Shown in pieces: positions 18,787 to 24,190 of a DNA stretch of 24,190 nucleotides. This stretch comes from Stentor coeruleus. Its lineage: Eukaryota > Ciliophora > Heterotrichea > Heterotrichida > Stentoridae. Where the stretch lies: positions 1 to 24,190 of the forward strand of contig MPUH01001102.1 in assembly GCA_001970955.1 (NCBI GenBank). Reading direction: 5' to 3'. The position numbers were made by a program, and so were the translations under genes. The notes beneath the pieces were generated by a model. That model was not told the origin of the DNA. It saw only the letters and a list, made by a program, of their open reading frames with translations, and made no database searches. Each line of letters opens with the position of its first letter. The stretch's first letter is position 1.

Positions 18787-19372
18787 TTTGATGTAAAATA
18801 TTAATAAATGGAAGAAAATATGATTAGAAGTTGCATTTTGGATAAAGTTTGAGTAATAAATATGATGATTTTTATAGTGATATGGTTTTGTAATTGGGAT
18901 TTTTATATAATAATGTTATTAAGATAATTTATAAGGGTTAAGATTGTGAATAATATTTTTTTTATCTTTATTTCATTAATATGTTGAATAGTTTGATTTT
19001 AATGTTGTTAGAAAATATAATTATGCTTAAATTTATAGTTTTTGGGTAAATTAGGTTGATATTTTGGGTGGAATGATTCGAGTTTTAAGGTTTAGTTTTT
19101 ATAAAATATTAGGATTTTTTGAGAGGAGTTATTTAGAATTTTATATTGGCAACATCATGATTGTGATGAAGTTTTTAAGAATTTGATAGAAAATATCAAA
19201 GGGTAAGCTAAGTTGAGAAGTTTTAGATAATATAAGAGGTATATAAAATATCCTTACAACTAAAAACTTATTCCCCCTAACAAGAAACCCAAGCCCAATA
19301 TCATAAAATCCTATAAATTTCCCACATCAAAATCCTATCCCAATATCAACACCCTAGCTATTTCCCAATAAA
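18787..19372. promoter_or_regulatory. Divergent spacer, putative bidirectional promoter region
   Basis: 586 bp between the starts of the small minus-strand gene and the WD40 gene. The plus strand is G/T-rich and C-poor from 18787 to about 19235, then abruptly C/A-rich (TATCCTTACAACTAAAAACT and onward) to the WD40 ATG. The switch near 19240 is a natural candidate for the boundary between two promoters. No named motif was found. Confidence 0.45.
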
Positions 19373-20689
19373 ATGAAAACTAATACAAGTCCTCACAAAC
19401 CAATAACTGAAACCTACCTCAAATCAAAATACAACTTAATTATAAAATCTCACACTTGTCAAATAAACGCCATATCTCTAACAAGCGATTCAAAATTTGT
19501 CATAACTGGATCAGATGATAAAACTATAATAATCTGGGACCTAATAAACAATATCATCAAAGGAAAACTTGAAGGTCACACATCTAAAATAAACTGCATC
19601 AAACTAACAAATAATGACAAATACATAATATCATCATCAGGAGACTGTAAAGTTAAACTTTGGGACCTTCAAAACTCGCATCTCTATTTAACCCTCGATC
19701 TAAACTCATCAGTTTATACAATCGACATAACTTCAAACAATGAATATTTCGCTTTAGGATGTCATGATAAGACAATAATACTATGGAACTACTTGACAAA
19801 ATCAGAAGAGACAATATTTTCTGGGCATTTAGGGGCAATAACAAGTGTTGTTATCACAAAAGATGATAAATTTTTAATCTCTGGATCATGGGATAAAACA
19901 ATAATCCTTTGGAACCTAATAGAAAAAACACAAGAATATGAGTTTTTAGGTCATACATCAGTTGTATCAGGTTTATCAGTATCACAAAACAATAAAACTC
20001 TTATATCAGTATCTTGGGATGAAACTATAAGAATATGGGATTTATATACAAAACAACATATTTATGTATATAAATTGCCTTATATTGCTAATTGTTTATC
20101 TTTAGCTAATGATAAGAATTTAGTTGCTTTAGGGTTATGGGGAGAAAGTGTTTATTTATGGAATTTACAAGATAAAACAATGGAAACACAACTTGCTGGG
20201 CATAGGGCAACAGTTAATTGTCTTGCTATTGCAAATGATGGGAAAATTATAGTCTCAGGGTCTTTAGATAAAACTGCAAGAATATGGAGTTTGATTGAAA
20301 AAAAACCTTTAAATGTACTTGAAGCTCATGTTTCTAAGATTAATTGTATTGTTATTAGTGATGATGGTATTTTTGCTGTAACAGGTTCTGATGATGAAAC
20401 TGTTAGAGTATGGGATTTGATTGAAAAAAGACAAGTTGCTGTTTTTAATGAAATTTTTTGTCCTGTTAATTGTGTTGCTATTTCTAGATATGGGTGTTTT
20501 GTTGTATTTGGATCACAAAGTACAAAAGCTGTTGTGTGGGATTTTAGGGAGAATAAGAAAATTGATGTGTTAAAAGGACATTATAAAGAAGTGAAAAGTA
20601 CTGTGATTACTAAGGATTGTCGGTTTGTCCTAACTGTGGATTGTTTATGTTTATTAAGAGTTTGGAAAAATGTTTTTGCTTTAGGCTGA
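19373..20689 (+). CDS. WD40-repeat protein with ten repeats
   Basis: 438 aa made almost wholly of WD40 repeats. The Trp of each WD-type dipeptide falls at residues 55, 97, 138, 180, 222, 263, 305, 347, 389 and 431, a spacing of 41-42 throughout (IIIWDL, VKLWDL, IILWNY, IILWNL, IRIWDL, VYLWNL, ARIWSL, VRVWDL, AVVWDF, LRVWKN). GH or a variant precedes most repeats. By established knowledge, WD40 blades form beta-propellers that act as protein-binding platforms. Ten blades exceed the usual seven, so either two partial propellers or an unusually large one is possible. There is no enzymatic, membrane or signal segment. It is one exon with a TGA stop. Its 5' third uses C/A-rich codons and its 3' half T/G-rich ones. 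The specific function is unknown. Confidence 0.9.
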   Translation: MKTNTSPHKPITETYLKSKYNLIIKSHTCQINAISLTSDSKFVITGSDDKTIIIWDLINNIIKGKLEGHTSKINCIKLTNNDKYIISSSGDCKVKLWDLQNSHLYLTLDLNSSVYTIDITSNNEYFALGCHDKTIILWNYLTKSEETIFSGHLGAITSVVITKDDKFLISGSWDKTIILWNLIEKTQEYEFLGHTSVVSGLSVSQNNKTLISVSWDETIRIWDLYTKQHIYVYKLPYIANCLSLANDKNLVALGLWGESVYLWNLQDKTMETQLAGHRATVNCLAIANDGKIIVSGSLDKTARIWSLIEKKPLNVLEAHVSKINCIVISDDGIFAVTGSDDETVRVWDLIEKRQVAVFNEIFCPVNCVAISRYGCFVVFGSQSTKAVVWDFRENKKIDVLKGHYKEVKSTVITKDCRFVLTVDCLCLLRVWKNVFALG

Positions 20690-20976
20690 ATTTAAGAAAT
20701 TTAATAACTTTTTAAGATTTCAGAGGAATACTTGAAATAATAATATGATTACCTAAATTTACATAATTTTTATTACAACTACCCTTACTATTTACCTATA
20801 ATTTGTAATCATTTTTAATAAATATCGTCTTTGAAATTTATCGAAATGATAAAAAATCAGCCCATTAAATGCTAAAAAAATCCAAATCTTTATTATTTTA
20901 CAAATACTTTTAACATAAAAACTGAAAAATTCTTAAACTCCATATCACAATCACCAAAAAAAAATTTTATTTAAAA

Positions 20977-22278
20977 ATGGGACAACTAGCAAAGCAATCA
21001 GCACTTTACGGTAATCTGATTTTTGTATGCAGTTCATTCACAATTATTTTCCCGTTTTATCCTGGTATTGCTGATTCTAAAGGAATAGATCTATGGCTAG
21101 TTGGTCTGATTTTTAGTATGAATCCAATCATCAAACTTTTTGTGACTCCTTTTTTAGGAAAGCTAATGTTTAAAGTTGGAAGAAAAACAATAGTCATTTC
21201 AAGTACAGTTTTGACTGGATTATCAATGTTAGTCCTTGGGCCAATTGAGTATTGTGATAGGACAACAGTTATTAGTATAAGTATTTTATCTCGTTTACTA
21301 AGTGGAGTAGCTTCAGCATGTGCTTTTATATCAATAACATCGATTTTTGTTACAGATTATCCAGACAAAGTAGTCACTATGATTGGTCGTATGGAAGCTT
21401 TTATTGGCATAGGATATACACTTGGCCCATTAATCGGCATGAGTATGCATGGTATTAAAATTGTTGGAACTTTGGTTCTTTTTGGATCGCTAATTTTAGT
21501 TTTTGCCCCTATTGCTTGGAAAATGCTAGGCACTTTCAGAGAATTGAAAATAGCTAATTCAAAAATCAATTCTCTTCCAATATTATTCAAACCAGTATTT
21601 ACTATTTAGCGCATTTTTTTTACCATGCTTATGGGAACAACTTATCTTTTTTCTTACGGCTTTCTTGGAACAATACTAGAGACTCATTTAAAGAATTTCA
21701 GCCTCAATACTGTTTACATCTCTCTCTGTTTCGGTTTGCAAAGCGCATTTTTTCTATGCACATCCATAGTAACAGGAATTTTCTTAAAAAATGTTAACGA
21801 AAGAGTCTTTCTTATTATTGGCCTAGGCTTTTTGGCGATAGGCTACTCTATGCTTGGCCCTTGGACAGCAATATTCCCAAATAAACTATGGATTGTCATT
21901 TTCTCATTACCAATTATAAGTATTGGGCAAAACTTTATATGCAGTAAAAAATATATAGTTTTCAATATCCCATATATGCAAAAAAGTATTGTTATTGATT
22001 ATGGTTATGTTAGAGATGATATTCTTGATGATTATATTTGCAGTTATTTGATAACTTTTAATTCTATTGGTGAAGTTATTGGACCAATTTATGCTGGGTT
22101 TGTGTCGAATTTTCTAGGAATTGAAGCATGTTGTGCTATAGCTTTTGGAGCTACAGGGTTTTATTTTTTAGCTTATGTAATTGGAAGTGGGATTTTGTGG
22201 GATTTGTTGAAGAGAAGAAAAGCGGAAATTATCCCTACTCAAGATGTTGAAGATAATAATCAAAGTAGTAAACGATAG
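20977..22278 (+). CDS. MFS transporter, SLC18/SLC18B1-like, one 15-nt intron
   Basis: Exons 20977-21594 and 21610-22278 encode 428 aa. Exon 1 has exactly 206 codons, as in the paralogues, and splicing gives KPRIFFTMLMGTTYLFSYGF. Signature elements match the gene at 15007: PFYPGIADSKGIDLW, GKLMFKVGRKT (motif-A relative) and GRMEAFIGIGYTLGPLIG (motif-C region). There are about 12 predicted membrane helices. The cytosolic tail (LLKRRKAEIIPTQDVEDN) is basic then acidic. It is most like the partial gene at 23320, and the two are nearest neighbours in the same orientation, so they arose by tandem duplication. The substrate is unknown; an amine or polyamine by family analogy is inference. Confidence 0.9.
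21595..21609 (+). other. 15-nt intron
   Basis: GTATTTACTATTTAG lies in phase 0 after codon 206. The intron is five codons long and its last codon in frame is TAG, so an unspliced message stops exactly at the 3' splice site. Its removal restores colinearity with the paralogues. Confidence 0.93.
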
Positions 22279-23319
22279 GTTATTTAGTTTTATGTGATAT
22301 TTGATGAGCTTTTTAAATTAGTTTTTATTGTTAAAAATTTAAAAGGCTGACTTTTTTAGTTTCACGGTTTGAAGTTGAAAATTTATGTATTTTTGAAGGG
22401 ATGGGATAGATAATCAACTATCTTTTATATTTTTTTGGTTAGTACTTATTATAATCTTATAAGAATTTAAGCAAGTTTGCTATATAAATAGGTGAATTGC
22501 TTATATAAAATGATTTTATGGCAAATAAAATCTATTAATAGTTAAGTGCAAGATAGTTTGCGATGATTAAATTTCCAAACAGTAAATCACTGAAGTATAT
22601 GCGTAACGATGAAAAAAGTCAATCTTCGATAGAATATATAAAATAATCAAGGCAATAATAAACGAAAATCAGTCAAAGCATTAGAGCAACATAATTTCTA
22701 ATTTCATATAATAACAGTAAATTTTAGTATTACCTCTAAGAAGTTAAAATTTATAATAAATAGCATTTTAAAGGATAATTTTTGTGAACTTAACTATAAG
22801 TATTACTTTATAAAATTTCTCTCACTGAAATTTTTACTTTATCTCATCAGAAGATAATAATTTTATTTATAACAACACAATGAGAGCTATAAAGATTAAA
22901 GGCAACAAAAAAAAAACTTAAAAAATTTAAGCATTATATCAAAGATACTAATAATGCATTCTTTACAACTTAATTACATACATTTATTAATCTCAACCCT
23001 GCTTGAAAATAATTAGATTTAAATAAGCACGCAATAATTAATCCAATCTTCAGTAACTAATAAAAAAATATTATAACCAAACTTAATTCGCAATAGAAAA
23101 TCACTCAAAGCAATTATAAAATATCTGTCAATATGAAATCTTAATACTAAAAATCTCTTACTAAAACTTCATAAAACAAACTTTATATGCTAGACCATTT
23201 TAAAATAATCATCTTCTAAGTGTATAAAACTTTAAATAACATTAGATCATGATAATTATATTATTTTAAAATTACAAATGAATAATCTATTAAAGTAGTA
23301 AATTCTACTTATTTTATAT
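22279..23319. other. Intergenic region between tandem MFS genes
   Basis: About 1 kb, AT-rich. The first 200 bp (to about 22500) are G/T-rich on the plus strand, as expected downstream of a plus-strand gene. From about 22660 the strand is A-rich and G-poor towards the next start. No gene, repeat or RNA was recognised. Confidence 0.5.
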
Positions 23320-24190
23320 ATGGGGCAGCTTGCAAAACAATCAGCACTTTATGCTAATCTGATATTTTTATGTAGTTCCTTTACAATAGTTTTTTCATTC
23401 TACCCTGGAGTTGTGGATTCAAAAGGTATTGAGCTTTGGCTTGTTGGGCTAATTTTTAGTTTAAATCCGATTATTAAGCTTATAGTGACTCCTTTTTTAG
23501 GAAGGCTAATGTTTAGAATTGGAAGAAAAAGAGTAGTCATAACAAGCATAGTTTTAATAGGTTTGTCTATAATTATCCTTGGACCAATTGAATATTGTGA
23601 TAGAGCAACAGTCATAGCATTAAGCATTTTATCACGTTTGTTCAGTGGATTAGCTTCAGCATGTGCTTTTATGTCAATAACCTCAATTTTTGTTACAGAC
23701 TATCCAGAAAAAGTTATAACAATGATGGGTCGTATGGAAGCTTCAATTGGCATAGGGTATACAATTGGGCCAATTATCGGTATGAGCATACATGGTATTA
23801 AAATTATTGGGACTTTGATGTTTTTTGGATTTCTTGCTATTCTTTTTGCCCCTATGGCTTGGAAAATGCTAGGCGAGTTTAGACAATTAAAAATATCTAA
23901 TTCGAAAATAAATTTCCTTCCGATACTACTTAAACCTGTATTAAATATTTAGCGTATTTTTTTAACTATGCTTATGGGAACAACTTATCTTTTTTCTTTC
24001 GGCCTTCTTGGAACAATACTAGAAACTCATTTAACGAATTTTAACCTCGACCCTGTTTACATCTCTCTCTGTTTCGGTTTGCAAAGCGCATTTTTTTTAT
24101 GTACATCGATAGTAACAGGAATTTTCTTAAAAAATGTTAATGAAAGAGTCTTTCTTATTATTGGTCTAGGATTTCTAACAATAGGTTACC
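23320..24190 (+). CDS. MFS transporter, SLC18/SLC18B1-like, 3' end outside window
   Basis: Exon 1 (23320-23937) has 206 codons and exon 2 runs from 23953 to the window edge with no stop. Splicing gives PRIFLTMLMGTTYLFSFGL. It keeps the paralogue landmarks: MGQLAKQSALYANL, YPGVVDSKGIELW, GRLMFRIGRKR and GRMEASIGIGYTIGPIIG. At the DNA level exon 2 is clearly closer to the gene at 20977 than exon 1 is, which suggests partial gene conversion. At least 285 codons are visible, covering the first six helices and the start of the second bundle. Membrane transport is expected; the substrate is unknown. Confidence 0.9.
23938..23952 (+). other. 15-nt intron
   Basis: GTATTAAATATTTAG lies at the same phase-0 site after codon 206 as in the two other intact MFS genes, again ending in an in-frame TAG. 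Confidence 0.93.

Noticed and set aside
1..24190. A reassigned genetic code (UGA as Trp or UAA/UAG as Gln)
   Set aside because: Well-supported genes end cleanly in TAA, TAG or TGA, and Trp is encoded by TGG in conserved positions. The many TAA/TAG in the relic at 11318-12000 come with frameshifts and are better explained as decay.

Overview
This window looks like macronuclear DNA of a heterotrich ciliate, with Stentor as the best guess. It is very AT-rich and its genes are compact and eukaryotic. The three multi-exon genes, all MFS transporters, each carry one 15- or 16-nt intron (GTAT...ATTTAG), a size typical of heterotrichs. TAA, TAG and TGA all act as stops, so the standard code applies. 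That excludes ciliates that read UGA as Trp (Blepharisma) or UAA/UAG as Gln (Tetrahymena, Paramecium).

Region 1 (1-4124): the 3' part of a putative zincin-type metalloprotease-like gene, then a MYND-finger protein whose C-terminal half resembles the EGLN/PHD2 prolyl hydroxylases but lacks the distal iron ligand. Tail to tail with it, 44 bp away, is a protein with repeated F-x-P-x-I-N motifs and an EF-hand-like segment.

Region 2 (4125-9412): a gene-poor stretch of about 5.3 kb. It holds two doubtful small ORFs, a perfect 26-nt palindrome, an imperfect 50-bp tandem repeat, and an exact 97-bp direct repeat separated by a single N, which is probably an assembly join.

Region 3 (9413-14185), all on the minus strand: a RING/B-box/coiled-coil (TRIM-like) protein, a heavily decayed gene relic, a PEX22-like peroxisomal membrane protein and an ArfGAP1-like protein.

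Region 4 (14186-24190): an MFS transporter cluster resembling SLC18/SLC18B1. It has two complete genes, one gene cut by the window edge and one pseudogene. The pseudogene is fused to a truncated ArfGAP pseudogene followed by a copy of the ArfGAP/MFS divergent spacer, which is the signature of an old tandem duplication that has decayed. A small unknown gene and a ten-repeat WD40 gene lie between the MFS copies.

Across the window, base skew follows transcription. Coding strands are C-rich and G-poor in the 5' flank and early codons, then G/T-rich towards the 3' end, and the skew flips sharply inside divergent intergenic regions. No rRNA, tRNA, CRISPR array or autonomous mobile element was recognised. 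The genes do not form one obvious pathway; the visible themes are protein modification and trafficking (TRIM-like, PEX22-like, ArfGAP) and local expansion of a transporter family.
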